This document shows, one piece after another, positions 8,682 to 16,555 of a stretch of 64,000 nt of DNA. Positions within the stretch are counted from its first letter, which is position 1. Every line of letters starts with the position of its first letter. The notes below the pieces were generated by a model. The model was not told the origin of the DNA and searched no databases. It saw nothing but the letters and a program-made list of their open reading frames with translations. A program made the position numbers and the translations under genes. The DNA comes from Rhodopseudomonas sp. P2A-2r (GTDB lineage: Bacteria > Pseudomonadota > Alphaproteobacteria > Rhizobiales > Xanthobacteraceae). Where the stretch lies: NCBI RefSeq assembly GCF_026015985.1, contig NZ_CP110389.1, forward strand, positions 1,396,001-1,460,000. Reading direction: 5' to 3'.

Positions 8682-10313
8682 TCAGCGCAGTTCGGCGGTC
8701 CGGGTGAACGGCGTGGTTGCCAGCGTGGTGATGGCCGTACCGGTGAACCGGTCGCAGACGAGGCCGAGCTGCGGATCGTCAGCGAAGCTCATGGTCACCG
8801 CAGCCTGCGGTTTGACGAAATGTGCACGCAAGACGGTGAGATCGCCGTCGCCCATCACCGTCGTGGACATCGACGTGATCGCGCTCGGTGCCAGGATCAT
8901 CATGCGCGTCCAGACACTCTCGTCGCGGCCCGGTGCGGCGGAGAGCCGTGCGGAGGTGGAGATCGCGCTGATCTGGCCATGGCTGCCCTTGGCCAGCACG
9001 GTGGTGATGCTGGTGACCGCCATCGGATTGCGGGCCGGCGAGGCCGGGCGTGCGCTGCGCGGAATCGGCGCGCTGGCGGCCACGATCTGGCTGCGGTCAA
9101 GCGGTGCCGACGGCGGCGCATAGGCCAGCGCCTGCTGGAAGGCGGAGGCGGCGGCCGATTGCGGCTCGGCGGCATTGGCCAGGGCCTGGCGGGCGCTGAT
9201 GGCAGCCACCTGGGCCGGGCTTGCCTGCTTCGGCGCGGCCGGCATCTGGTCCCAGAAGCCGCGGGCATTGATAATGTCGGCGGGCGTCTGCGGCTTTGTC
9301 GCGGTGTCCCCGGCTAGACCGGCAGGCGGGCGAGGCGCCGGATTGCCATCCGACGCCATCCGCGGCGCGGGCGGTACGATGTCAGCCGAGGCGACCTGGA
9401 AGCTGGCAGCCCGGGCCGGCTTGGCGCGAGGCATCGGAACCGGTTCGGCAGATTTCGCGGGCATCGCGGCGGCCATCAGGCCAATGGTCGAGGGCTTGGC
9501 GGGAGCGGCGGGGGCCGCGCCTTCTTCGTCGTCGTCATTCGACTTGCCGCGAAACAGCGAGGTGAACAGGCCGGGCTTGCTCTTGGCGAGGGCGGCGCTG
9601 TCGCCGTCGCCGCGCTTCTCGATGTCGGCCATGGCCAGCTGGTAGCCCGGCAGGGGATTGCCATCGGACGGCACATGTACGGTGCGGCCATCCGGGAATA
9701 CCCGTGCCAGCTGATCGTGGGTCATGCGCGGCCAGTGGCGGATGCTGCCGGTGTCGAGATGGACGAACGGCGAGCCCGATGTCGGGTAGAAGCCGACGCC
9801 GCCGCGTTGCAGGCGCAGTCCGGCGAAACGGATCTGTTCGAGCGGCACCGCCGGGATGAAGAAGTCCATGGCGTGGCCCAGCATGTGCTGGCTGGCGCGC
9901 GCCACGCCGGACGACCGGCGGCGCAGCATGGCGTTGGTGGCAGGGGAGCGGTAGGCGGAGATGATCTGGATGGGCTGCTTGCCGTCGACGTCGCGGTAGA
10001 CTTCCCAGAGGATGTCGAACAGGCGACGATCCATGGTGGTGGAGTCCTGGCTGCGCCAGTCGCGGAGGAAATGGTTGATCTGTTTCAGCGCATCTTCGTC
10101 GTAGCGACCGTTGCGCTTGAAGGTGACGGTCAGGTCTTCGCCGGAATGGGTGTGGTGGAAGGACAGGGTGCGGTTGTCGCCCAGCGCGGTCGCATCGTGA
10201 ACCGTGCCTGCGGCTGCGATCAGCAGCAGCGACGACAGGCAGGCGTGAAAGCCGGCGCGCGCAGACAGCGATTTGAGATTGCGTGCGAAACCAACCAGCA
10301 CGTATGAGCCCAC
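8682..10313 (-). CDS. DUF882 / M15-family peptidase-like exported protein
   Basis: A 543-residue protein. After an N-terminal signal segment (ACLSSLLLIAAAGTVHDATA) lies a DUF882/YcbK-like domain of the M15A peptidase clan at about residues 45-205. The metal-ligand and catalytic segments are visible in SAYRSPATN, ASQHMLGHAMDFF and PFVHLDTG. Residues 250-543 are low-complexity Ala/Pro-rich with a long tail that likely spans the envelope. By family it is a zinc-dependent peptidoglycan peptidase or LAS-type enzyme. The start is the GTG at 10313; it lacks a strong ribosome-binding site. Confidence 0.82.
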   Translation of the reverse strand: MGSYVLVGFARNLKSLSARAGFHACLSSLLLIAAAGTVHDATALGDNRTLSFHHTHSGEDLTVTFKRNGRYDEDALKQINHFLRDWRSQDSTTMDRRLFDILWEVYRDVDGKQPIQIISAYRSPATNAMLRRRSSGVARASQHMLGHAMDFFIPAVPLEQIRFAGLRLQRGGVGFYPTSGSPFVHLDTGSIRHWPRMTHDQLARVFPDGRTVHVPSDGNPLPGYQLAMADIEKRGDGDSAALAKSKPGLFTSLFRGKSNDDDEEGAAPAAPAKPSTIGLMAAAMPAKSAEPVPMPRAKPARAASFQVASADIVPPAPRMASDGNPAPRPPAGLAGDTATKPQTPADIINARGFWDQMPAAPKQASPAQVAAISARQALANAAEPQSAAASAFQQALAYAPPSAPLDRSQIVAASAPIPRSARPASPARNPMAVTSITTVLAKGSHGQISAISTSARLSAAPGRDESVWTRMMILAPSAITSMSTTVMGDGDLTVLRAHFVKPQAAVTMSFADDPQLGLVCDRFTGTAITTLATTPFTRTAELR

Positions 10314-10512
10314 CCAGTTCGATCGATACTTCTTCCGCTACCCCATGTGGCGAAAGAGAGTGAACGCAGTCTTAAAACGGGAGGGTCAAACGAGATCCAA
10401 GGCCCCATCCCCCAAGTCGGAGATCAACCTAACCCCCTGAGTATGGCGAAAAATAGCCCATTGCCGCTTTGCGGATGGAGGATGGTTAATGCGGGCAGGG
10501 CGGTCCACCCTA

Positions 10513-10546
10513 TAAAAAGGGCCCCGCATCAGCGAGGCCCTTGATT
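10513..10546 (-). terminator. intrinsic terminator of the L,D-transpeptidase gene
   Basis: On the minus strand AAGGGCCTCGC, a TGAT loop and GCGGGGCCCTT are followed by TTTTTA. It lies 24 bases after the L,D-transpeptidase stop codon. Confidence 0.85.
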
Positions 10547-10569
10547 TTGTTGGCTATTATGTCGCCTGC

Positions 10570-12684
10570 CTAGCGGATGATTCGGCGCTGGCGCTGGTTT
10601 CCGGTGGGCACTGGCGCGGGGGTCGGTCCGCCGAACAGCCGTTCGAAGAACGACGGGCCGCTGTTGCTGCTGTTGCCACCGCCGAAGGAGTCATTGAACG
10701 CGACGCCCTGCGGAATGTCGGCCTTCGGACGGGCATAGCTCGGCTGGGCATGAGCGACGACGCTCTCCAGATCCTTGCCCTTGGCGTTGCGCAGGATCGC
10801 CAGCATCTGCGCGTCGCGCCCGTAGACGTCCTTGCGCAACTGCAGCTTGCCGGCGTCATCGACGAAGGCGGTCTGGTAGGTGATGTTGACCGGGATCGGT
10901 GTCGGGAATTTCAGGTCGATCTCGCTCTTGCCGTACATGCCGCGGATCTTCTCCGGCGTGTAGCGCTCGCCCGGCATGATGATGTTGAGCAGGGTCGCCG
11001 CGTACTGGTCCGGGTTCTGCACGCGCATGCAGCCGTGGCTGAAGGCGCGTTCGTCGCGGGCGAACAGGTTTTTGTCCGGCGTATCGTGCTGATAGACCAG
11101 GAACTTGTTCGGGAAGTTGAAGCGGATGCGGCCCAGCGCATTGGCTTCGCCGGGCGGCTGCGCAATGTGGATGCTGCCGTCGGAGTTGCGCGTGAGCTTG
11201 AGGCCCATGCGTTGCAGGACCGTCGGATCCTGCTGCAAGGCTGGCAAATACTCATTGTAGATGATCGATGGCGGCACGTTCCAGGTCGGATTGACGGTGA
11301 TGTACTTCATCGTTTCCGTCAGCAGCGGCGTGGCATGATTGCCGGGCTTGCCGACCACGACGCGCGTGGTCCAGGCCTGTGCGCCGTTGTGCATGACCTT
11401 CAGCGAATAGTCGGGAATGTTGAGAATGACATAGGCGTTGCCGATAGCAGCCGCACCGAGCTGACGCGGCAGCCAGCGCCAACGCTCCATGTTGACGATG
11501 ACGGTGTCGATCTGGCGATCGCGCTTGGGCGCGTTCATGGCGCGCACGGTGGCCTCGTCGAGCACGCCGCTCGCTTTCAGCTCGTTGCTGGCCTGGAATT
11601 TGCGCACGGCGTCCGCAACGGCGGCATCGTATTTCGTGTCGTCAGGATTATCGACGTTGAGCCGGGCGCGCAGCAGCGGCACGCGCGGGTCCTCCATCAC
11701 GGCCGCTGCCTGCTTCTTCGTCGGCTTGACGAACTTCAGCGCGGGGCCTTCGCCGATCGGCTGCTGCAGCGTGCCGGTCTCGCCGCGCAGTTCGGCGAGC
11801 TTCTTCTTCAATTCCTGATAGGCCTTGTGCGGCGGGTTGTAGCCGTCGAGCGCCGCCGAGGGGTTCTTCGCTGTCGAGACATTCACCAGCACTTCGGTCG
11901 GATCGATCGGGTGCTCGGGATACTGGATGTCGCCGGAGACCTGAGACCAGTGCATGCGACCGCTCTGGGCCTGGCGGGCATAGTCCAGCACGCTGGCAGT
12001 CAGTTTCAGTTCGGCTTCGGCCAGTGCGTCGGGCGAAGTCGCGGCGGCGAAATCCGGAATCGGATAGTCGGCGGCGTTGAGGCCGTCGGACCCGGCGTCC
12101 TTCAGTCGCGCGACGACGCTCTTGGCGATGGCGGTCACGGTACCGGCCTGCGTCCACAGCGGTGCGAAGTTGCGGGTGGTGTAGAACTTCTCAACGGCCG
12201 CGCGCTCGCCCTTGCGATCGAACAGGCGCGACGTCTTCGCGCCCAGCATCTCGCGCAGTTTGTCGACCACCGGCTGATCCGCGGATGCCACGGTGCTCGC
12301 CGGCTTGGCGGCTTCCGTCGACGTTTCCTTGGCCTGCTCCTTCGCGGGTTCGACGGCAGTCGGTGCAGCGGTCGCAGTCGATGCAGCCGGCGTGACCGAT
12401 TCAGGAGTCGCGGCGGCAGGTTTTGCTTCGGTGGCCGTGACGGTGGTCTTCGCCGCGTCGGGCGTCGAGGCCGTGACGTCGGACTTGAAGTCGCCGGCGG
12501 TGGGCGGTGGGACGTTGGCCGGCTCGGGGCGTGGCACGGCCGCATCGATGGCCAGATCGGCAGCGCTGCTGCGGGCAGGTTCTGCCTGCGCGAAAGCCGC
12601 CGAGGTAGTGACCGTCAGGAATGTAGCGGCCACGGCCATCAGCACGCGGTCAAATCCCGAGCGGCCATTCGAATAGTCACGCAT
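10570..12684 (-). CDS. L,D-transpeptidase family protein (YcbB-like)
   Basis: A 704-residue exported cell-wall enzyme forming 3-3 (meso-DAP to meso-DAP) peptidoglycan crosslinks or linking proteins to peptidoglycan. Order: signal peptide (VLMAVAATFLTVTTSAAFA), a ~150-residue Ala/Thr/Pro linker, a YcbB-like scaffold domain, a peptidoglycan-binding repeat (AVADAVRKFQ...SGVLDEATVRAMN), and the YkuD catalytic domain with the Cys in HGCMRVQNP. The ATG at 12684 has GGGG spaced eight bases upstream; a TTG at 12717 is less likely. It ends at a good terminator. Confidence 0.9.
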   Translation of the reverse strand: MRDYSNGRSGFDRVLMAVAATFLTVTTSAAFAQAEPARSSAADLAIDAAVPRPEPANVPPPTAGDFKSDVTASTPDAAKTTVTATEAKPAAATPESVTPAASTATAAPTAVEPAKEQAKETSTEAAKPASTVASADQPVVDKLREMLGAKTSRLFDRKGERAAVEKFYTTRNFAPLWTQAGTVTAIAKSVVARLKDAGSDGLNAADYPIPDFAAATSPDALAEAELKLTASVLDYARQAQSGRMHWSQVSGDIQYPEHPIDPTEVLVNVSTAKNPSAALDGYNPPHKAYQELKKKLAELRGETGTLQQPIGEGPALKFVKPTKKQAAAVMEDPRVPLLRARLNVDNPDDTKYDAAVADAVRKFQASNELKASGVLDEATVRAMNAPKRDRQIDTVIVNMERWRWLPRQLGAAAIGNAYVILNIPDYSLKVMHNGAQAWTTRVVVGKPGNHATPLLTETMKYITVNPTWNVPPSIIYNEYLPALQQDPTVLQRMGLKLTRNSDGSIHIAQPPGEANALGRIRFNFPNKFLVYQHDTPDKNLFARDERAFSHGCMRVQNPDQYAATLLNIIMPGERYTPEKIRGMYGKSEIDLKFPTPIPVNITYQTAFVDDAGKLQLRKDVYGRDAQMLAILRNAKGKDLESVVAHAQPSYARPKADIPQGVAFNDSFGGGNSSNSGPSFFERLFGGPTPAPVPTGNQRQRRIIR

Positions 12685-12880
12685 TCTCGCACCCCTTGGA
12701 TGAAGCTGTCCCGCCAAGGAACAGGTCCTGTTTCACGTCACGGCAGCTGCTGAAGCGCCTGCATTAGTAGGCCGGCACGCCACGATTCCTACGCGGACGA
12801 TACACACGCCCGAAACAAGCGCCAGCGCATCCCGGGGTATCTCACGACAAACTGACCGCAACGTGGCGCTTTTGCAATGT

Positions 12881-12905
12881 AAAGCGCGGTTCTGACGCGC
12901 TTTTT
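12881..12905 (+). terminator. hairpin with T-run in the spacer before the NtrC-type gene
   Basis: AAAGCGCG, loop gttctga, then CGCGCTTTTT. It sits in the 296-base spacer 12685-12980, where I see no gene. The hairpin lies 75 bases downstream of the minus-strand regulator and may end it, but the better T-run is on the plus strand, where no plus-strand gene is known upstream. Confidence 0.5.
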
Positions 12906-12980
12906 GAGTGGTGTGTCACCGCGCCGCCACGGTTCGAAGTTCCCTCTGATATCGATCGCGCCGGTATTGCGCGTGCGTGT

Positions 12981-14492
12981 TCAGCTGGTCGTTTCGGAGC
13001 CGGTAGTCAGTGCGTCTTTGTCCTTGTCCGCAGCTTCATCGAGCTTGCGGTAAAGTGTCGAGCGGCCGATTTTCAGCCGGCGCGCCACCTCCGACATCTG
13101 ACCGCGGTAGTGCGCAATGGCAAAGCGGATGATCTCCGCTTCCATATCTTCCAGCGCGCGGACTTCGCCGGCGGGCGTCATCAATGCGAGGCTGGCCGCG
13201 CCGGCGAATGGCGCGATGGGGATGTCGGCGCCCGATACCATTGCCGGCGCCGTCGCGTGGAATCCCGGCTCGATCATCAGCGGTTCTGCTGCGTGTTCAG
13301 CCATGGTCGGCGTCAGTGCCGCCGCCTGCGGGAAATCTGCCAGCCCGAGCTGGTCGCCCTCGCTCATCACCACTGCACGGTAGACGACGTTTTCGAGCTG
13401 GCGGATGTTGCCCGGCCAGTCGAGCTGCGCCAGCCTGGCCATTGCCTCGCCGGAGATCCCGGTGATCGGCCGGTTCTCCTCGGCGCAGAACCGCGCCAGG
13501 AAATGCCGCAGCAGATGCGGAATATCCTCGCGCCGGTCCCGCAGCGGCGGCAGCGTCAGCGGCAGGACATGGAGCCGGTAGAACAGGTCTTCACGGAATT
13601 GCCCGGCCTTGACGCGCTCGAGCAGCTTGCGATTGGTGGCCGAAACGATGCGGACATCGACCTTGGTCGGCTTGCGACCACCGACGGCTTCGACGGATCC
13701 CTCCTGCAGCGCGCGCAGCAGCTTGACTTGCGCTGCCAGCGGCAACTCGCTGACCTCGTCGAGAAACAGCGTGCCGCCAGAGGCTTCGACGAACTTGCCT
13801 AGATGCCGCTCGGTGGCACCGGTGAAGGAGCCCTTCTCGTGCCCGAACAGGATCGACTCCACGAGATTGTCGGGAATCGCGCCGCAATTGACGGCGACGA
13901 ACGGCTTGCTGGCGCGCTCGCCGGAGCCATGGATGGCGCGCGCGATCAACTCCTTGCCGACGCCGGATTCACCCTCGATCAGCACTGGAATGGTGGATGT
14001 CGCCGCCTTGCGCGCGGTGCGCACGACGTTGTCCATCGCCGCGCTGCGGGTGATGATGTCTGCAAAGGTCAGCCGTCCTTCGCGGCTGTGCTTGATGCGC
14101 TGCAGTTCGCCCTTCAGCGCGCTGGCATTGAGTGCGTTGCGCAGGGACACCTGCAGCCGCTCGAGTCCGACCGGCTTGACCACGAAGTCGTGTGCGCCGG
14201 CGCGCATCGCCGACACCACATTGTCGATGCCGCCATGGGCGGTCTGCACGATCACGGGAACGCCGAGGCCGGCCTCGCGGATCTTGCCGAGCACGCCCAT
14301 GCCGTCGAGGCCGGGCATCACCAGGTCAAGCACGACGGCATCGACCGGCGGCGCGTCCGGATCGGTCAGCCGGGCGAGCGCGGCATCCCCGCTGTCGACA
14401 ATGATGGCCTCATAGCCGCAGCGAAGGACCATGTTTTCCACCAGACGGCGCTGAATGGCGTCGTCGTCGGCCACGAGAATGCGTTCGGCCAT
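12981..14492 (-). CDS. sigma-54-dependent response regulator, NtrC family
   Basis: A 503-residue three-domain activator. The receiver domain (residues 1-120) has the acidic pocket ADDD and phospho-acceptor Asp56 in LDLVMPG. The AAA+ domain follows, with Walker A GESGVGKE, Walker B GGTLFLDEV and the sigma-54 contact loop read as GSFTGA instead of the commoner GAFTGA. A Fis-type helix-turn-helix ends the protein (VARRLKIGRSTLYRKLDE). GGAG precedes the ATG at 14492. No sensor kinase is adjacent, so its partner and target promoters are unknown. Confidence 0.93.
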   Translation of the reverse strand: MAERILVADDDAIQRRLVENMVLRCGYEAIIVDSGDAALARLTDPDAPPVDAVVLDLVMPGLDGMGVLGKIREAGLGVPVIVQTAHGGIDNVVSAMRAGAHDFVVKPVGLERLQVSLRNALNASALKGELQRIKHSREGRLTFADIITRSAAMDNVVRTARKAATSTIPVLIEGESGVGKELIARAIHGSGERASKPFVAVNCGAIPDNLVESILFGHEKGSFTGATERHLGKFVEASGGTLFLDEVSELPLAAQVKLLRALQEGSVEAVGGRKPTKVDVRIVSATNRKLLERVKAGQFREDLFYRLHVLPLTLPPLRDRREDIPHLLRHFLARFCAEENRPITGISGEAMARLAQLDWPGNIRQLENVVYRAVVMSEGDQLGLADFPQAAALTPTMAEHAAEPLMIEPGFHATAPAMVSGADIPIAPFAGAASLALMTPAGEVRALEDMEAEIIRFAIAHYRGQMSEVARRLKIGRSTLYRKLDEAADKDKDALTTGSETTS

Positions 14493-14585
14493 AGGGCACT
14501 CCAACAGGGGCAACTTGTCCCGATTTGGGCCACCATGGCGAGGAAACCGTTAATGCTTTCCTAACGGCGTGGTGTGTTTCCACCG

Positions 14586-15233
14586 CTATCTGGATGTCAG
14601 CGTCTGGGCGTGAGGCCAAACCTCGAGCGCGCCGCGATAGATCATGTCGCCGGCCACATACAGGATGATGGCGAGGCCGACATAGGCGATCCAGCGGTGG
14701 TTCTGCAGCAGCTTGGCGATGAAGCTGGCGGCAAGACCCATCAAGGCGATCGACAGCGCAAGGCCGAAGATCAGGATGGTGGGATGATCGCGCGCCGCAC
14801 CGGCGACTGCCAGCACGTTGTCGAGCGACATGGAGACGTCCGCCAGCGTGATCTGCCAGATTGCCTGTCCGAGCGTCTTGCGCGGGCCGGCCGGCGTGCC
14901 GTCGGCATTGAGCTGGTTTTCCAGCGCGTCGAGGTCGTGCTCATGGCCGGCGCGCAGTTCGCGCCACATCTTCCAGCAGACCCACAGCAGCAGTACGCCG
15001 CCGGCGAGCAGCAGGCCGATGATCTGCAGCAGTTGCACGGTGACGCTGGCGAAGCCGATGCGCAGGAGCGTGGCGGCGATGATGCCGATCAGGATCGCCC
15101 TTCCGCGCTGCTCTTTGGGCAGTCCGGCAGCGGCAAGGCCGATGACGATGGCGTTGTCGCCGGCCAGCACCAGGTCGATCATCACGACCTGGAAAAATGC
15201 AGACAGGGCTTCGGGGGTGAAAAGTTCGGTCAT
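14586..15233 (-). CDS. TerC/YjbE family integral membrane protein
   Basis: A 215-residue membrane protein with about six hydrophobic helices. The TerC-family acidic ion-binding motifs are intact: VLAGDNAIVIGLAAAGLP in the first half and ADVSMSLDNVLAVAGAA in the second. The family is linked to metal (manganese) export and tellurite resistance; the substrate here is not shown. A charged loop (HEHDLDALENQLNADG) separates the halves. The upstream leader was checked for a manganese riboswitch without success. Confidence 0.88.
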   Translation of the reverse strand: MTELFTPEALSAFFQVVMIDLVLAGDNAIVIGLAAAGLPKEQRGRAILIGIIAATLLRIGFASVTVQLLQIIGLLLAGGVLLLWVCWKMWRELRAGHEHDLDALENQLNADGTPAGPRKTLGQAIWQITLADVSMSLDNVLAVAGAARDHPTILIFGLALSIALMGLAASFIAKLLQNHRWIAYVGLAIILYVAGDMIYRGALEVWPHAQTLTSR

Positions 15234-15349
15234 GGGCCGCTCCGTTGAACGTCCAGTCCGACATCACAGTTCACATGAACTGCCAGAGGGGCCCGGGCCT
15301 GGACGTGATTACAATAAAAGTCCGCGAGGATCGCCCGCGGGTGTCGTTT

Positions 15350-15688
15350 CTAGTCTGGTCGCTCCGGTTGCGAAACGAGCCGGACCATCTGGTCTGGCTC
15401 GATGAGGATAGTGATGCCGATACCGACAAATGTCAGCACGCCGGCAATGTCGAACCAAGTCAGTCGCAGGCCGTCGCGATGACACAGCATTGCGATGCCG
15501 GCAGTTGTTGCAGCCATCGCGAACGCCAAGGTCGCCACCGCCGGTGCCAGTGCGTCGAGGGAGATAATCGCTCGCAATGCGAGCGCTATCACCAACATGA
15601 CAAGCAGAACGGTCGCGAACAGTTCCCTGGTCCGGCCGAGGCCGGGCGCATAGCGGCTATCAATAGGGTTTCGGTCGGTGAATGCCAT
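15350..15688 (-). CDS. small membrane protein, hypothetical (112 aa)
   Basis: A 112-residue protein with about three hydrophobic helices (LFATVLLVMLVIALAL, AVATLAFAMAATTAGIAML, FDIAGVLTFVGIGITIL). I recognise no family. It is divergent from the XRE regulator, and a perfect TTGAT-N4-ATCAA sequence lies about 113 bases upstream of its start. The ATG has only a weak GAGATG site upstream. Confidence 0.6.
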   Translation of the reverse strand: MAFTDRNPIDSRYAPGLGRTRELFATVLLVMLVIALALRAIISLDALAPAVATLAFAMAATTAGIAMLCHRDGLRLTWFDIAGVLTFVGIGITILIEPDQMVRLVSQPERPD

Positions 15689-15733
15689 GCTGCATCTCGT
15701 CGCGGCCCGTGATGTTCACCCAGCCGGCCAGCC

Positions 15734-16117
15734 ATGCTACGAAAAAGTCGTCACGTCGACCAATTCAAATTGGATAGTTTCGTAATCATGAAACTTGATC
15801 GAGATCAAGTCAAGCCTGCCGAAGGACGGCAGGGCAAGCCTGTGCCCGAGGCCAGGCTGGCACGAAAGCAGGCTGGCGATTGGCTGAAGCAGCGGCGCGC
15901 CGAAGCCGGGCTTTCCCAGGTCGATCTCGCCGGGCGGCTCGGTCTCAAATATTACACCTTCATCTCCCAGGTAGAGAACGGGTTCAGCCGGGTGCCCACC
16001 GAGGCCATGGAAGCGTGGGCCACCCAGTTGGGCCTCGATCCCTCCGTTTTCGCAAGGCACCTGCTGTTCTACTACGAGCCGGAACTGCACCGGCTGCTGT
16101 TCGGGGTGAAGCCATGA
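15734..16117 (+). CDS. XRE-family helix-turn-helix transcriptional regulator
   Basis: A 127-residue DNA-binding protein with one central HTH_3 domain: WLKQRRAEAGLSQVDLAGRL, then the recognition helix in YYTFISQVENGFSRVP. The C terminus (FARHLLFYYEPELHRLLFG) is conserved-looking. The start is uncertain: ATG 15734, ATG 15788, or a GTG at 15842 if the FixK-like sequence at 15795 is regulatory. Its stop overlaps the next gene by ATGA, so the two are a unit. Confidence 0.85.
   Translation: MLRKSRHVDQFKLDSFVIMKLDRDQVKPAEGRQGKPVPEARLARKQAGDWLKQRRAEAGLSQVDLAGRLGLKYYTFISQVENGFSRVPTEAMEAWATQLGLDPSVFARHLLFYYEPELHRLLFGVKP
15795..15808. promoter_or_regulatory. perfect FixK/FNR-type palindrome (TTGAT-N4-ATCAA)
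   Basis: TTGATCGAGATCAA matches the FixK/FNR consensus exactly. It falls inside the predicted N-terminal codons of the XRE gene and about 113 bases upstream of the divergent small membrane protein gene at 15688, so a regulatory role is possible but ambiguous. Confidence 0.35.
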
Positions 16118-16544
16118 ATGTGATCGCATTCGCGCAAAGACCAGCCTCCGGCGCCTGGAGCGAGGCTGAACTGAACATCGTTGTAGCCGCGCTCAATCTT
16201 CCCGATGGCGACTGGGAAACAGGCACCACCGAATGCGGCGATGCGCAGCTGTATCTGCTTGGACCGCGTCCGGAGCAGGCCTGCGAACTGTGCGTCTCGC
16301 GCATCGACGGCCGTTACATTCTGGAGGATGGCGCCGGCCGGCTGCTGTTCGATCACGAAAACCTGGCCCTTGTTGCGCAGCAGGCGAGGGCGCCCTTCGC
16401 CGCACGAATTGGTGGCTTGTCGCACGGGTGGTTGTCTTGTGGTGTACGATTCGCCATGTGATTCATGACAAGATCGAACCCTTGCTCACCGAAAGCGAAG
16501 AGCTGCTGGTCCATCTCACACCGCAGCTTGTCGCCTTTGCCTAA
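16114..16544 (+). pseudogene. conserved hypothetical protein, single-base frameshift
   Basis: The ATG at 16114 overlaps the XRE stop as ATGA. The first ~90 residues (MNVIAFAQ..., GDAQLYLLGPRPEQACELCVSRIDGRY, LLFDHENLALVAQQA) read as a normal protein. The frame then runs into unlikely sequence and stops at 16461. One frame back, a protein-like continuation (LRRTNWWLVARVVVLW, then HDKIEPLLTESEELLVHL) runs to a TAA at 16544, eleven bases before pepF. One missing base near 16385-16395 (GCGCC for GCGGCC would fix it) restores a ~143-residue protein with a C-terminal helix. This may be a sequencing error or a real mutation. Function unknown. Confidence 0.7.
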
Positions 16545-16555
16545 TTGCTGCGCCA

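Noticed and set aside
10750..12753. Long plus-strand open frame opposite the L,D-transpeptidase
   Set aside because: No domains, and the opposite strand has the catalytic HGCMR motif, signal peptide and a terminator.
12863..12876. Sigma-54 promoter (TGGCGC-TTTTGCA)
   Set aside because: The GG-to-GC spacing is three bases short of the -24/-12 rule.
15234..15349. Possible yybP-ykoY manganese riboswitch before TerC
   Set aside because: I looked for the conserved core on the minus strand but could not find it; only a weak CCGCG hairpin is visible.
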